Positions 38,249 through 47,920 of a stretch of DNA of 64,000 bases are shown piece by piece. Below the pieces are notes generated by a model that was given only the letters and a program-made list of their open reading frames with translations, was not told where the DNA came from and searched no databases. This DNA comes from Marinifilaceae bacterium (GTDB taxonomy: Bacteria; Bacteroidota; Bacteroidia; Bacteroidales; Marinifilaceae): positions 1 through 64,000 of the forward strand of contig JADGEF010000007.1 in NCBI GenBank assembly GCA_016744515.1. The letters run 5' to 3'. Within the stretch, counting starts at the first letter, position 1. Each line of letters begins with the position of its first letter. The position numbers and the translations under genes were made by a program.

Positions 38249-39262
38249 TTATTTTAAAGTGTAATTCATGTCAATCCAATGACCACTATCAGCATTACCG
38301 AAACCATTAACCATTTTATTACCAGGTTCAAAGTACAGTCCAAAACGAACACGAGACTTACTAACAGCATCTGTTGGAACATTAACAGTTATAGAAAAAG
38401 TTTCTATACCATCTGCTACCCATAGTTGTGAAAAGAGCTGCTCATTAACATCATCAAAGTCACCATCACCATTCCAATCAACAAATACATCTGCCATGTA
38501 CTTATCACCTTTTCCTGTATCACTCTGATTAACTGAGAATTCTAACACAGACTCACCTTTTGTTATGCTTAAATTTTCATCAAGTTTCATATTGTACCAC
38601 GAATTAGTACTCTTTTGAGTATAATCTAATTCACCCCATTTAATAGCTTCGATAGTTGCGTAAGGAGTATATGATGGATCTGGGTACATGTAATCGTATA
38701 CATTAAGTGTGAACAATGCATAGACATCACCAACCGATCCTTTTACAGCCACACTACCAGCTTTAAGGCCTGTAAAAGTACCATTTTCAGCATCAATTGT
38801 TAATATATCATTAGCTTCATATGTATAAATAGGTTTAACAACAGTTCCCTCAGGATCAACCATATACTCTATAGCTACTGTTTTATTAATAGCAGCCCAA
38901 CCATTACCAAACTCTATTTCATTAATAAGAGGGATAGGCTCAGTTACTGTAACAACACAATTACCAATAATACCATCAACAGTAGCTGTTATTGTTGCCT
39001 CTCCATTTAATACACCAGTTACCATACCTGTGGCACTAACGCTTGCAATAGTGACATCAGATGATGTCCATGCCACAATCGACTCAACAGTTGTTGGTAA
39101 TACAATTGCATTTAATTGTGTTTGATCACCTATAACAATACCCACTGCTGTAGGATCTACTGTTATTGTCTCAGCTGTAATAATGGCGACATCATCATCA
39201 TCAGAACACTGCACAAAACATACGGCGATAAATAATATCGCTAATAATCTCAAATTTTTCAT
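38249..39262 (-). CDS. BIG2-domain lipoprotein with GEVED-like domain
   Basis: 337 aa. Lipoprotein signal (LLAILFIAVCFVQCSDDDD), then a bacterial Ig-like group 2 domain at ~32-108 (VDPTAVGIVIGDQTQLNAIV ... GMVTGVLNGEATITATVDG). A second Ig-like stretch and a C-terminal ~130-residue domain (DVFVDWNGDGDFDDVNEQLF) resemble the GEVED domain of the protease encoded next. The shared domain suggests the same ligand or surface partner. It sits directly after SusD, the place of surface glycan- or peptide-binding lipoproteins (SusE/F-like). Confidence 0.8.
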   Translation of the reverse strand: MKNLRLLAILFIAVCFVQCSDDDDVAIITAETITVDPTAVGIVIGDQTQLNAIVLPTTVESIVAWTSSDVTIASVSATGMVTGVLNGEATITATVDGIIGNCVVTVTEPIPLINEIEFGNGWAAINKTVAIEYMVDPEGTVVKPIYTYEANDILTIDAENGTFTGLKAGSVAVKGSVGDVYALFTLNVYDYMYPDPSYTPYATIEAIKWGELDYTQKSTNSWYNMKLDENLSITKGESVLEFSVNQSDTGKGDKYMADVFVDWNGDGDFDDVNEQLFSQLWVADGIETFSITVNVPTDAVSKSRVRFGLYFEPGNKMVNGFGNADSGHWIDMNYTLK

Positions 39263-39328
39263 ACTCTTAAATAGTTAATTAAAAATGAATTGTTTTTTAT
39301 GGTTTAATAAGTGTGTGCTTTTTGGCAC

Positions 39329-40795
39329 TTACAGTTTAGTATTAGTATCAATTTCTTTTTGCGGTATTGGCCAAAAAGGAACGGGCTCAGTTTTAAAATC
39401 AGTTTTATTATTAATCCCGAGTAAATCCCATCGCATTAAATCCATTAAACGCTCACCTTCGAAGGATAGTTCCATTATTCTTTCGTGACGCAATACAGCC
39501 ATCAAATCATCCGAAGAATCTACATCGGGCATATTAGCTCTACTTCGTACTTTATTAATTAAAGGAATTGCTTTAGACGACTCGTTATTACTAACATAGG
39601 CCTCTGCCAGAGAGAGTAATACATTTGCATAGCGCATTTTTATAATGTTAAAATCACTTTGAAATGAGTTACTCTTTTGTGGTACATCACGATGCATATA
39701 CTTTCTGAGATATAAACGTTTAACGCCTCCATCTTCGTACGACTCAGGAAAGGCCTCTTGATAGGTTTGCCCATATACATCATCAGATTCAGGAGAGAAT
39801 AAAAACCAATATAATCTTGCATCATATTTACCATTACTAGCAATCTCACCTTCTTTTTTAGCTTCTTTATAATAAAAATCAGATGCTTCGATACTGCCCC
39901 ATCCGCCAAATTTTTTAGGAGCTGTATAATGTCCAAGATCACTACCCAACCATCGTCCACCACTCTCATTTTTAGTGTAGTTAACTTCAAATATACTTTC
40001 TTCAGAATGTTTATTCTTTCCAACAAACATGCTCAAAGGATCATCTATCAGATCGTATTTATTCAGAGCTTTAACAGCTTCGTAATTTAAGATAGCCTTT
40101 TGATGATTCTTTAAGTTTAAATAAGTATTACCCGCAAAAGCATACGCAGCACCTTTAGTTGCTCTACCTTTATTGTATGAGTCATAACTTTTAGGTAAAT
40201 CAACAGCTGCCAATTCAAATTCGTTGGCAATTATCTCTAAGGTAAGAATACGCTCGTTCAAGGGCTGCGAAAGTTCTTTGGCACTATTTACATACTTATC
40301 TCTATAAATAATTTTTTCCCAATGCGTCAACAACTTATAATGATAGAAAGCTCTCAGAAATCGTGCTTCTCCAATAACTTGTTTTTTATAATCATCGGAA
40401 ACATCCAGTTCTTTAATGTTTAGGTTATCAATAATTTGATTCGCATACATTATCCCACTATAGTAATGATACCAATAGTTGGATATAGACATGTTTTTTG
40501 ATTTTACTGTAAAATTTTTGATGTTGATCCATTCAGGATAATTAGATACAGCATCAGATCCAGGCTTTGTGCAATCACTTGCATAAAAATTACCTGTCAT
40601 AAAAGTTTCAGTGGTAAGGTAATACTCGGGACTTAACATTGTGTATGCTGCTGCTAGCGCAGCTTCACAATCGGTTGTATCTCTAAAAAAAATATCTGTA
40701 GTTAACGAATCAGGACTCGTTTGAGTAAGAAATTCATCATCGTTACAAGATGTAATTGTAAGAACAACTAATATTATGTAGACTAAATTTTTCAT
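39329..40795 (-). CDS. SusD/RagB-type outer-membrane lipoprotein
   Basis: 488 aa. Lipoprotein signal (IILVVLTITSCNDDEFL) and the TPR-like helices of SusD (EARFLRAFYHYKLLTHWEKI; GNTYLNLKNHQKAILNYEAV), with a C-terminal LINKVRSRANMP and LRHERIMELSFEGERLMDLMRW, both typical of the family. It caps the SusC pore and binds the substrate. It follows SusC by 41 bases. A frame-shifted same-strand ORF in the track is a shadow. Confidence 0.92.
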   Translation of the reverse strand: MKNLVYIILVVLTITSCNDDEFLTQTSPDSLTTDIFFRDTTDCEAALAAAYTMLSPEYYLTTETFMTGNFYASDCTKPGSDAVSNYPEWINIKNFTVKSKNMSISNYWYHYYSGIMYANQIIDNLNIKELDVSDDYKKQVIGEARFLRAFYHYKLLTHWEKIIYRDKYVNSAKELSQPLNERILTLEIIANEFELAAVDLPKSYDSYNKGRATKGAAYAFAGNTYLNLKNHQKAILNYEAVKALNKYDLIDDPLSMFVGKNKHSEESIFEVNYTKNESGGRWLGSDLGHYTAPKKFGGWGSIEASDFYYKEAKKEGEIASNGKYDARLYWFLFSPESDDVYGQTYQEAFPESYEDGGVKRLYLRKYMHRDVPQKSNSFQSDFNIIKMRYANVLLSLAEAYVSNNESSKAIPLINKVRSRANMPDVDSSDDLMAVLRHERIMELSFEGERLMDLMRWDLLGINNKTDFKTEPVPFWPIPQKEIDTNTKL

Positions 40796-40836
40796 TTAAT
40801 TTTTATTTTGGTTTCATTCAAGATATTAAGCCTTGA

Positions 40837-43800
40837 TTAGAAAGTAATTTGAACCCCCATTAAAAATGATTTTGTCATTGGATACGAATTAAGATCCAAG
40901 CCAGGAGACCAAACACTACTACTGCCAACCTCAGGGTCGAGACCAGAATAATTAGTGAAGGTTAATAAGTTTTGTCCACTTATATAAAATCTACATCTAT
41001 CTATAGCCACGGCAGACGATATGCCTTTGGGTAAAGTATAACCCAATTGTATATTTCTTAATCGCAGATAGTCACCATCTTCTAAGAATCTGGTACTAGC
41101 TCTATTGTTTTCGTTGGGGTCGCCATAAACAGCGCGAGGCATATTAGTATCAGTATTATTTATTGTCCAAGCATTAATTGCGGACACACCATAATTTCGG
41201 AACTCCGACATACCTTCAAAATTCACTCTGTTTCCGTTATAAATTTTATTATCACCCACACCAGTCCATAGCATGGAAAAATCAAAATCTTCGTAATCAA
41301 GATTCATATTTATACTGTATTCAAATGAAGGGATACCCGAACCACTATTAATTTGATCTTTAGAATCAAGAATACCATCCTTATTCACATCAACGAACCT
41401 TATATCTCCAGCTCTTGCATTTGTTTGAAGTATTACGTCCTGTCCATCAACATTAGATACGTGGGTGTTTACTTCTTCATTAGATTGAAAGATGCCATCT
41501 GTTTGATATAGATAGAATGAACCAATACTTTTACCTACCATGGTACGAGTAGTTGGCAAACCATTTACATAGCCTCCATAAATTGTTTCCTCTGCCGAAC
41601 CTAATGCGAGTACCTCATTTTTAATAGTTGTAAGAGTGGTATTTATAGAATAGTTTAATTTGCCAATCTTACTTTTGTATCCTAGTTCTAATTCAATCCC
41701 TTTATTTTTAACTCTTCCTGCATTAATAATTGGATCCCAGACTCCACCACTTGGCGACACAGGTTTGCTAACTAGCATGTCAGAGGTAAGCTTACTGTAA
41801 TAATTAAAATTTGTTGTTAATGATCCTTTAAACATGGCTAGATCAAAACCGAAATTCATTGTCTCACTTGCTTCCCAGTGTAAGTCATCATTTTTCAGAC
41901 TTTTAGCAATGGCAGCTCCCCAGTGCGACTCATTCTCTCCAACTCCTCTTATATAGAACCAATTATTTGTTTGCTCCCAATTCCAACTAGGATCATAGGT
42001 TGATATTAAGGCTTGATAGCCATAATTACCCAAGGTTATTTCGTTACCAAGTTTACCCCATGAGCCACGTATCTTGAAGTCATAGATCCATTCAATATCT
42101 TTCAGAAAATCCTCTTGTTTAACTCTCCATGCAGCCGAAAATGATGGAAACACACCATATCTACTTTTTTCTCCAAATTTTGACGATCCATCTCTACGCA
42201 CCGTAGCTTGCACTATATACTTATTATCATAACTATAATGCAAACGCCCCAATTGGGATGCTCTTGTATAGGTGTAATTACTTCCCGAAACACTAGGTGT
42301 TCCACCTTGTCCTCCATTTAATGTATCAAAGTTATCATCTAAAAAACCAGCTCGTTTATCACCTTGTTTACCAGTTATAGAAGCATCCATCCATCTATTT
42401 GTTTCGGTATTACGTGTATAGGCAAGCATTAATTTTAGAGCATGTTTATCAATTGTTGTACTGTAATTAATAATCGTTTCTATCATTTCCTGTCGCCAAT
42501 TCGAGTCCGAATTACTTACAGACGGGTAGTCATTTAAATTTGTTTTAGGATCAGCAGTAAACCTTGTACTGTGGTAGTACCCAAACTCGTCTTTATTATT
42601 AATACCAGCAACTAATCTAAAAACCAAACCTTTCAAAGGTTCAAGAGAAGCATTAATATTACCACTAAAATAATGCGTTGTACTGTAGTTGTTAACGTTA
42701 TCATGTAATGCCATTACATTAGCATTCGATGGCATATTTAATCCTACCAAGGCAAGACCATAACCACTAGGAGCATTTTCATCATAAATTGGCACCATCG
42801 GGTTCATCTGATACATCTCTTTTATGTTGTAAGTTTTGTAATCTTTCTTACTCTCGGCGTACGACAGATTACCCGATAACTTAAATATGCCTTCTTCTAT
42901 ATTCATTTTAGCGCGTACTGTTTGTTTTTCAAAAGCACTGCCTCGCATAATTCCTTCTTCATCAATAGTAGATGCACTTAGGAGGTAAGTTATTTTATCA
43001 GATCCACCACTCAATGCAATACTATGATTTTGCATTAAAGCATCTTTAAACATGGCATCTTGCCAATCAGTATCGTTTTTTGGTATCTCACCATTTAAAT
43101 ATGAACTTATGAATAAAGGCAATGTTTGTCCTGCATTTACTGCAACTTGAGTTGAAACCTGTAGATATTCTTCAGTATTTGTTAAATCTTGAAAGCCAGC
43201 AGCTCTAGTTAGTCCAAAAGAAGAATTAATATCAACCTTTAATTTCCCATTTTTACGACCACCTTTTGTTGTTATAATAATAACACCATTGGCAGCACGC
43301 GATCCATAGATGGCAGCAGCTGCACCATCTTTCAATATTTCCATAGATTCAATATCATCTGGATTGATTAGGAACATGCTTCCTGGTAAACCATCAACAA
43401 TATACAAGGGCGTATTATTCCCAACAGTACCAACTCCTCTAATCTTTATATCTACTCCACCTCCAGGTTCACCACTAATTCTTTTAACACTAACACCAGC
43501 TACCCGTCCTTGAAGAGCCTCTACAGGGTTTGTTGTTTTGATTTTACTCAATTCATCACCTTTAATTGATGCAATAGCGGTTGTTAAGTCACTTTTTTTC
43601 TGAACACCATACCCAATAGCTATAATTTCGTCAAGACCAACTGACTCATTAGTCATTTTAATGTTAATTACATTACGTTTGTTAGCTGTTATTTTTTGAG
43701 TAACAAAACCTAAACTTGAAAACTCTAATACAACATTATCTTTTGTGTCAAGCCCAAGAGAATAACGACCTTCAAGATTTGATGTGGTTCCAATGGTAGT

Positions 43801-44271
43801 ACCTTTCATACTAATGGCAACAAAAGGCAGTGGTTCACCTTTACTATCACTAATAGTACCAGTAATAACGTATTTCTTCTGAACCGTATTTTTTACGTCT
43901 TCAATAATGTTCTTTTTATACAACACTATATTATCAAACTTAACCTTGTAGTTTAAGTTTGTTCCCTTTAAGCATGCGTCTAATAAATCTTCTAATGTGG
44001 CATCAGATAGATCTACATTAACCACCATTTGTTTATTAATATCATCTTGACTGTAAAAAAACACACGGTCAGAGAATGATTGTAGCTTAGACAATGCTTC
44101 TTCCATATTAGCATTGTAGAGTTGTAACGAATATTTTCCATTCTGTGAAAATGATTTAGCAGATACTGAAATTACACACATGAATAACACAAACACAGTC
44201 AGTTTCATAACTCGGATAATTTTTACACAACTCTCTTTCTTATGAGAATCGTTGAACCATTTTTTTTTCAT
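40837..44271 (-). CDS. SusC/RagA-type TonB-linked outer-membrane transporter
   Basis: 1144 aa. Signal peptide, STN domain (~residues 48-118, VFFYSQDDINKQMVVNVDLS), carboxypeptidase-like insert (~135-210, GTISDSKGEPLPFVAISMKG), TonB plug (VGYGVQKKSDLTTAIASI ... VEALQGRVAGV ... DGAAAAIYGSRAANGVIII) and a large barrel ending in aromatic residues. The STN domain fits control through the FecR/sigma pair just upstream. Substrate may be a peptide or glycopeptide given the downstream protease, but that is inference. Confidence 0.95.
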   Translation of the reverse strand: MKKKWFNDSHKKESCVKIIRVMKLTVFVLFMCVISVSAKSFSQNGKYSLQLYNANMEEALSKLQSFSDRVFFYSQDDINKQMVVNVDLSDATLEDLLDACLKGTNLNYKVKFDNIVLYKKNIIEDVKNTVQKKYVITGTISDSKGEPLPFVAISMKGTTIGTTSNLEGRYSLGLDTKDNVVLEFSSLGFVTQKITANKRNVINIKMTNESVGLDEIIAIGYGVQKKSDLTTAIASIKGDELSKIKTTNPVEALQGRVAGVSVKRISGEPGGGVDIKIRGVGTVGNNTPLYIVDGLPGSMFLINPDDIESMEILKDGAAAAIYGSRAANGVIIITTKGGRKNGKLKVDINSSFGLTRAAGFQDLTNTEEYLQVSTQVAVNAGQTLPLFISSYLNGEIPKNDTDWQDAMFKDALMQNHSIALSGGSDKITYLLSASTIDEEGIMRGSAFEKQTVRAKMNIEEGIFKLSGNLSYAESKKDYKTYNIKEMYQMNPMVPIYDENAPSGYGLALVGLNMPSNANVMALHDNVNNYSTTHYFSGNINASLEPLKGLVFRLVAGINNKDEFGYYHSTRFTADPKTNLNDYPSVSNSDSNWRQEMIETIINYSTTIDKHALKLMLAYTRNTETNRWMDASITGKQGDKRAGFLDDNFDTLNGGQGGTPSVSGSNYTYTRASQLGRLHYSYDNKYIVQATVRRDGSSKFGEKSRYGVFPSFSAAWRVKQEDFLKDIEWIYDFKIRGSWGKLGNEITLGNYGYQALISTYDPSWNWEQTNNWFYIRGVGENESHWGAAIAKSLKNDDLHWEASETMNFGFDLAMFKGSLTTNFNYYSKLTSDMLVSKPVSPSGGVWDPIINAGRVKNKGIELELGYKSKIGKLNYSINTTLTTIKNEVLALGSAEETIYGGYVNGLPTTRTMVGKSIGSFYLYQTDGIFQSNEEVNTHVSNVDGQDVILQTNARAGDIRFVDVNKDGILDSKDQINSGSGIPSFEYSINMNLDYEDFDFSMLWTGVGDNKIYNGNRVNFEGMSEFRNYGVSAINAWTINNTDTNMPRAVYGDPNENNRASTRFLEDGDYLRLRNIQLGYTLPKGISSAVAIDRCRFYISGQNLLTFTNYSGLDPEVGSSSVWSPGLDLNSYPMTKSFLMGVQITF

Positions 44272-44346
44272 AAATTTGTATTTGTAATTTTATAAAACTG
44301 ATTGTTTTTAAGGCAACTTGTATTTGCAGTACGGGTTGCTTTTTTT

Positions 44347-45531
44347 TTATTTATCACTTATAATTATTACGCCATCTGTAATTGTTGTTTTCAGTTTATT
44401 GGTTGTTGTAATTACATCTAGCACTTTCTTAAAATCGTCATAACGCGATATGCCACCACCAAAACGTTTATTGGCTACAGCAACATTTGTAAACTTATAT
44501 TCGAAACTATACCAGCGCGACAGGTCGCGCAGTATATTATCAAGTGTTTCGCCTTTATAATACAGAATACCATTAACCCAAGAAGCGTATAGCTTTACAT
44601 CAACATTTTTTACGCACATTAATCCATTTTCATCAATACTTACTTGCTGATTAGGCTGAAGAATGCGCTGTTTCCCATTATTGTGTTGATTAATTTGTAC
44701 CAAGCCATGAACAAGGGTGGTAGCCATGTTTGCTTCATCCTTATAATTGCGCACATTAAAACCTGTACCTAGTACACGTATATCGTACTCATTGCCTTTA
44801 ACAACAAAAGGTTTAGCTTTATTTTCCTTGACTTCGAGGAATATTTCACCTTCGAGCAATTGTATTTCACGTGTATTATTAGCAAATTGAGTTGGGTATC
44901 TAAGTTTTGTTTGTGAGTTAAGCCACACATTTGTACCATCTGCTAAAAGGAGTTTATACTCTCCACCTTTGGGGATTGATAAGGTGTTATACTCAATCTG
45001 ATTGATGTTTTTTGAGGTGTAATTTAATTGATTAGCCGAATCTTTGGCGATAATAAGTCCTGCCTCTGAACTAATTTCAGCTACTTTATCTTGACCTAAA
45101 GCAATACGATTTCCGTTTCCTAGTTCGAGTATAGCTTTTGATTGACCTTTTTCAATAGATTCGACCTTAACAATAATATCGCTTACAGTTTTAGGCATAT
45201 AATTTAAATACCATAAAACTATACCAGCACTAATAAGGGGTAATAGAATAGATGCTGCATATTGAATGATACGAAAACGTTTGTTTAATTTCCACACTGA
45301 TCGGGTTAAGGTTTTAGAGTCAACAGTATGCCAAGCAGTATTCACATCTATAGCTAGGTAGCATTTTACATCTTTACTGCTATCCGATAATTTAAGAATA
45401 GCGTTAGCTTCACTAAGCATTTCTTTATTATCTGAAAAATAACATTTAAGCACTAATATCTGCTCTTGAGTGAGATCTTCACTCTGATGAGATAAAAGCA
45501 TTTTTATTATATGAGCAGGTAATTCTTTCAT
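44347..45531 (-). CDS. FecR-type anti-sigma factor
   Basis: 394 aa. A cytosolic N-terminal ~85 residues (LKCYFSDNKEMLSEANAILK) is followed by one membrane helix (IQYAASILLPLISAGIVLWYL) and a periplasmic FecR domain (LNSQTKLRYPTQFANNTREI, QLLEGEIFLEVKENKAKPF, VRVLGTGFNVRNY-like). The C-terminal DUF4974-like region ends in DVITTTNKLKTTITDGVIII. It transmits a signal from the SusC STN domain to the sigma factor encoded upstream. Confidence 0.92.
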   Translation of the reverse strand: MKELPAHIIKMLLSHQSEDLTQEQILVLKCYFSDNKEMLSEANAILKLSDSSKDVKCYLAIDVNTAWHTVDSKTLTRSVWKLNKRFRIIQYAASILLPLISAGIVLWYLNYMPKTVSDIIVKVESIEKGQSKAILELGNGNRIALGQDKVAEISSEAGLIIAKDSANQLNYTSKNINQIEYNTLSIPKGGEYKLLLADGTNVWLNSQTKLRYPTQFANNTREIQLLEGEIFLEVKENKAKPFVVKGNEYDIRVLGTGFNVRNYKDEANMATTLVHGLVQINQHNNGKQRILQPNQQVSIDENGLMCVKNVDVKLYASWVNGILYYKGETLDNILRDLSRWYSFEYKFTNVAVANKRFGGGISRYDDFKKVLDVITTTNKLKTTITDGVIIISDK

Positions 45532-45594
45532 GTCAGGATATTTTACCCCTTCGAAAACAAAAAGGGTAAAAAGGGTGACACGAAAATGTTTTTT

Positions 45595-46152
45595 TTAAAT
45601 AAAAGTTAGGAATAACAATATACTATTTGCGTGCAAACGCTCTCGTAATCCTTTCATAGCACGTGATAGGGTGGTTTTCACTGTATTCTTAGAAATATCT
45701 AATTCTTCTGCAATTTCGCTGTAACTCATTTTATAAAAATAAACAGCAATAAATACTTCACGTGTTCGCTGAGGTAACTTATCTACTTCTTTTATTACAT
45801 CAGCCAATTGTTTGTTAAGCTGAGTGTCATCCAAAAACATATCAGGGATAGATGATTCATATAATTCAAGACCTACAATAATATTTTTTGGCTTAGCCCT
45901 TAAATGGTTTAAGCACTTATTTTTCACACTATTGTATAAATAAGCTCTTAAATAATTCTTAACGGAAGTAAATTTATCTCCCTCCCAAAAACTAATAAAT
46001 ACGTCCTGAACTAAATCTTCGGCTTGTGATTCAGAATCAACAAACTTACAAGCATACACAACCAATGGTCGATAGAACTTCTTGAAAAGAAGTTCTAAAC
46101 CTTGCTTGTCTCCTTTTTTCAGAAGTTGTAGTATGTCGTCTTCATGTTTCAT
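45595..46152 (-). CDS. ECF sigma factor (FecI-like)
   Basis: 185 aa from the Met at 46152 (MKHEDDILQLLKKGDKQG). The track start adds 14 residues (MYLWHRFIIFGVFQ) that look like leader. Sigma2 region: FVDSESQAEDLVQDVFISFW; sigma4 region: LPQRTREVFIAVYFYKMSYSEIAEELDISKNTVKTTLSRAMKGL. It is the first gene of the minus-strand island, ahead of FecR, SusC and SusD, the standard order of cell-surface signalling systems. Confidence 0.9.
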   Translation of the reverse strand: MKHEDDILQLLKKGDKQGLELLFKKFYRPLVVYACKFVDSESQAEDLVQDVFISFWEGDKFTSVKNYLRAYLYNSVKNKCLNHLRAKPKNIIVGLELYESSIPDMFLDDTQLNKQLADVIKEVDKLPQRTREVFIAVYFYKMSYSEIAEELDISKNTVKTTLSRAMKGLRERLHANSILLFLTFI

Positions 46153-46217
46153 TTGAAAGACCCCAAATATGATGAATCTATGCCACAAATACAACCTACA
46201 CCAAGTTAAACATTGAA

Positions 46218-46263
46218 GTGCACCGCTTAAAAACTATATTGATGAGCATGTTGAAGTAGAAAT
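46218..46263 (+). pseudogene. Short gcvP tail fragment, copy B
   Basis: About 14 codons read [14 protein letters not shown], matching the end of gcvP ([14 protein letters not shown]). An extra A removes the stop codon position. It is followed by the same terminator hairpin as gcvP. Confidence 0.85.
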
Positions 46264-46295
46264 AAATCTGCCTCGCAGTTTACGATACAAACCAA

Positions 46296-46331
46296 ATAAG
46301 GATGCTCGCTGTGAGCATCCTTATTTTTTTA
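46296..46331 (+). terminator. gcvP-type terminator, copy B
   Basis: Same 12-bp stem as copy A with loop GCTGT and a T-run. It ends no intact gene here, but its stem could stop transcripts from either side. Confidence 0.85.
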
Positions 46332-46372
46332 TCAACATTCGAATTGGGCTAATAAAAGAGCATATCAAAATA

Positions 46373-46554
46373 CTATTTCATCTTCAAACTATCCCAGAAT
46401 CGCTCTAAAAAAGATTTATCAGAAATAATTATTTTACCATAAAGGGTTGTCTTAGCAGTAATAATTTGCGGGAGTTTATCTTCAAAAACAATACGAATAG
46501 ATGCATTATTATTTGCATCTAAAACAGGATATTTATGAGAAATTCGTCCTACAA
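46373..46554 (-). pseudogene. Truncated hlyD-like paralogue tail, copy B
   Basis: The minus strand reads about 60 codons: VGRISHKYPVLDANNNASIR, then FEDKLPQIITAKTTLYGK and SDKSFLERFWDSLKMK-stop. It aligns along its length with the C-terminus of the intact HlyD-like protein at 47229 but with many amino-acid differences, so it derives from a different paralogue. It ends abruptly at 46554 against the gcvP copy. Confidence 0.82.
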
Positions 46555-47112
46555 ATGGCTATCTTAAACGCCAACTACCTTGCTTCTTCATTCGAAAAAC
46601 TTGGTTTCAAAATTCTTTATAAAGGAGATAAAGGTCGTGTTGGTCACGAAATGATTTTCGACTGTAGAGAGTTCAACAAAACTGTTGGTATTACTGATGG
46701 CGATATTGCTAAGCGCTTAATGGACTACGGTTTCCATGCGCCTACTCTTTCGTTCCCAGTGCACGGAACACTTATGGTAGAGCCTACTGAAAGTGAACCA
46801 CTAGAAGAACTTGATCGTTTCGTTGAAGCATTGGCTAGAATCAATGGAGAGATGAAAGAGATTGAAGATGGTGTAGCTGATGCTCAAGACAACGTTCTTA
46901 AGCACGCTCCACATACGCACATGGTATTAACTGCTGATGAGTGGAACCATTCATACTCTCGTAAGAAAGCAGCTTATCCTTTAGAGTGGGTTGCTGATAA
47001 TAAATTCTGGCCTGCAGTATCTCGTGTTGATGATGCACACGGTGACAGAAACTTGATGTGTACTTGTGCACCTCTCGAAAACTATATTGATGAGCATGTT
47101 GAGGTAGAATAA
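46555..47112 (+). pseudogene. Truncated gcvP, 3' 185 codons, copy C
   Basis: From ATG 46555 the frame reads [20 protein letters not shown] to the stop, matching gcvP 35204-35761. The catalytic PLP lysine and the first ~780 residues are missing, so it cannot be active. The track ORF extends upstream to 46501 through the hlyD-like fragment. By eye I count 17 base differences to gcvP, 15 of them silent and two changing residues (Asn to Asp, Ser to Thr). That bias suggests origin from a functional gcvP of a relative and not slow decay in place. Confidence 0.92.
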
Positions 47113-47142
47113 ATCTGCCTCGCAGTTTACGATACAAACCAA

Positions 47143-47179
47143 ATAAGGATGCTCGCTGTGAGCATCCTTATTTTTTTTA
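47143..47179 (+). terminator. gcvP-type terminator, copy C
   Basis: Same 12-bp stem, loop GCTGT, followed by eight T. It stands between the truncated gcvP and the convergent HlyD-like gene and may serve both. Confidence 0.88.
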
Positions 47180-47228
47180 TCAACATTCGAATTGGGCTAA
47201 TAAAATCGCTTTTCAAACCCAATATCAT

Positions 47229-47903
47229 CTACCAACTATCCCAGAATCGCTCTAAAAAAGACTTCTCTGAAATTATGACCTTACCATGTAGAATGGTTTT
47301 AGCCACAATAGTTTGTGGGAATTTATCTTCAAAAACAATACGAATTGAAGAATTAATATTTGCATCTAAAACAGGATATATCTTAGATATGCTACCTACA
47401 ATTATGCCCTTTGAAGAATTAAACAACAACTTAGCATCTTGATTAACCTTAACAATTAATGATTGTGGTACTTTTGCAATAGCGTAATACGTTAAGTTAC
47501 CTTCGGGCATAATAACAGCTAATGCCTCCCCCTTAGTAATTGCATCTCCATTTTGAACAATACGAGAAAGCTTACCAGATAATGAAGCCTGTATCACATA
47601 CAAACTATCCTGGGCTAATTCATATCCTAGAACTTCTCCTTCTCTCACAACTACTGACTTCGAATCCCAGAGTATCTGCCCCGCTCGGTTTGCTTTTAAT
47701 AAGACGCTTTTAGGACTTGTTTCTACCTTCGCTGCAATACTTATTGTTTCTTTATAAGGAATAAATGCAGCCATTCCTACCAGTAAAATTAAAACTATAC
47801 CAATGAGAGCAATGCCGTAGCGTAACAAAACCGACGGCACTTGCCCAATAATACTACGAACCTTCTCACTACGTAGTTCTATATTCTTTTTTTGTTCTGT
47901 CAT
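47229..47903 (-). CDS. Short HlyD-like membrane fusion protein
   Basis: 224 aa from the Met at 47903 (MTEQKKNIELRSEKVRSIIG). The track start at 47966 adds residues read from an intergenic repeat. One membrane helix (IALIGIVLILLVGMAAFIPY) is followed by a lipoyl-like/barrel region (ILWDSKSVVVREGEVLGYEL, LSGKLSRIVQNGDAITKGEALAVI). It is much shorter than classical HlyD proteins, without the long coiled coil, as in Bacteroidota peptide exporters. With the C39 transporter it would carry the modified peptides across the envelope. Tail fragments of related genes lie near gcvP. Confidence 0.8.
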   Translation of the reverse strand: MTEQKKNIELRSEKVRSIIGQVPSVLLRYGIALIGIVLILLVGMAAFIPYKETISIAAKVETSPKSVLLKANRAGQILWDSKSVVVREGEVLGYELAQDSLYVIQASLSGKLSRIVQNGDAITKGEALAVIMPEGNLTYYAIAKVPQSLIVKVNQDAKLLFNSSKGIIVGSISKIYPVLDANINSSIRIVFEDKFPQTIVAKTILHGKVIISEKSFLERFWDSW

Positions 47904-47920
47904 ATCTTTCACTTTTATAG

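Noticed and set aside
39640-40026. 128-residue ORF inside susD
   Set aside because: It lies on the same strand in another frame of the clear SusD gene and has no family features.
35918-46217. Classical transposon or integrase-borne island
   Set aside because: No transposase, integrase, terminal inverted repeat or tRNA attachment site was found at the edges; homology-driven recombination at gcvP explains the scars better.
46501-46554. The 5' extension of the track ORF at 46501-47112
   Set aside because: The first 18 codons are antisense to the hlyD-like fragment; the gcvP similarity begins at 46555.
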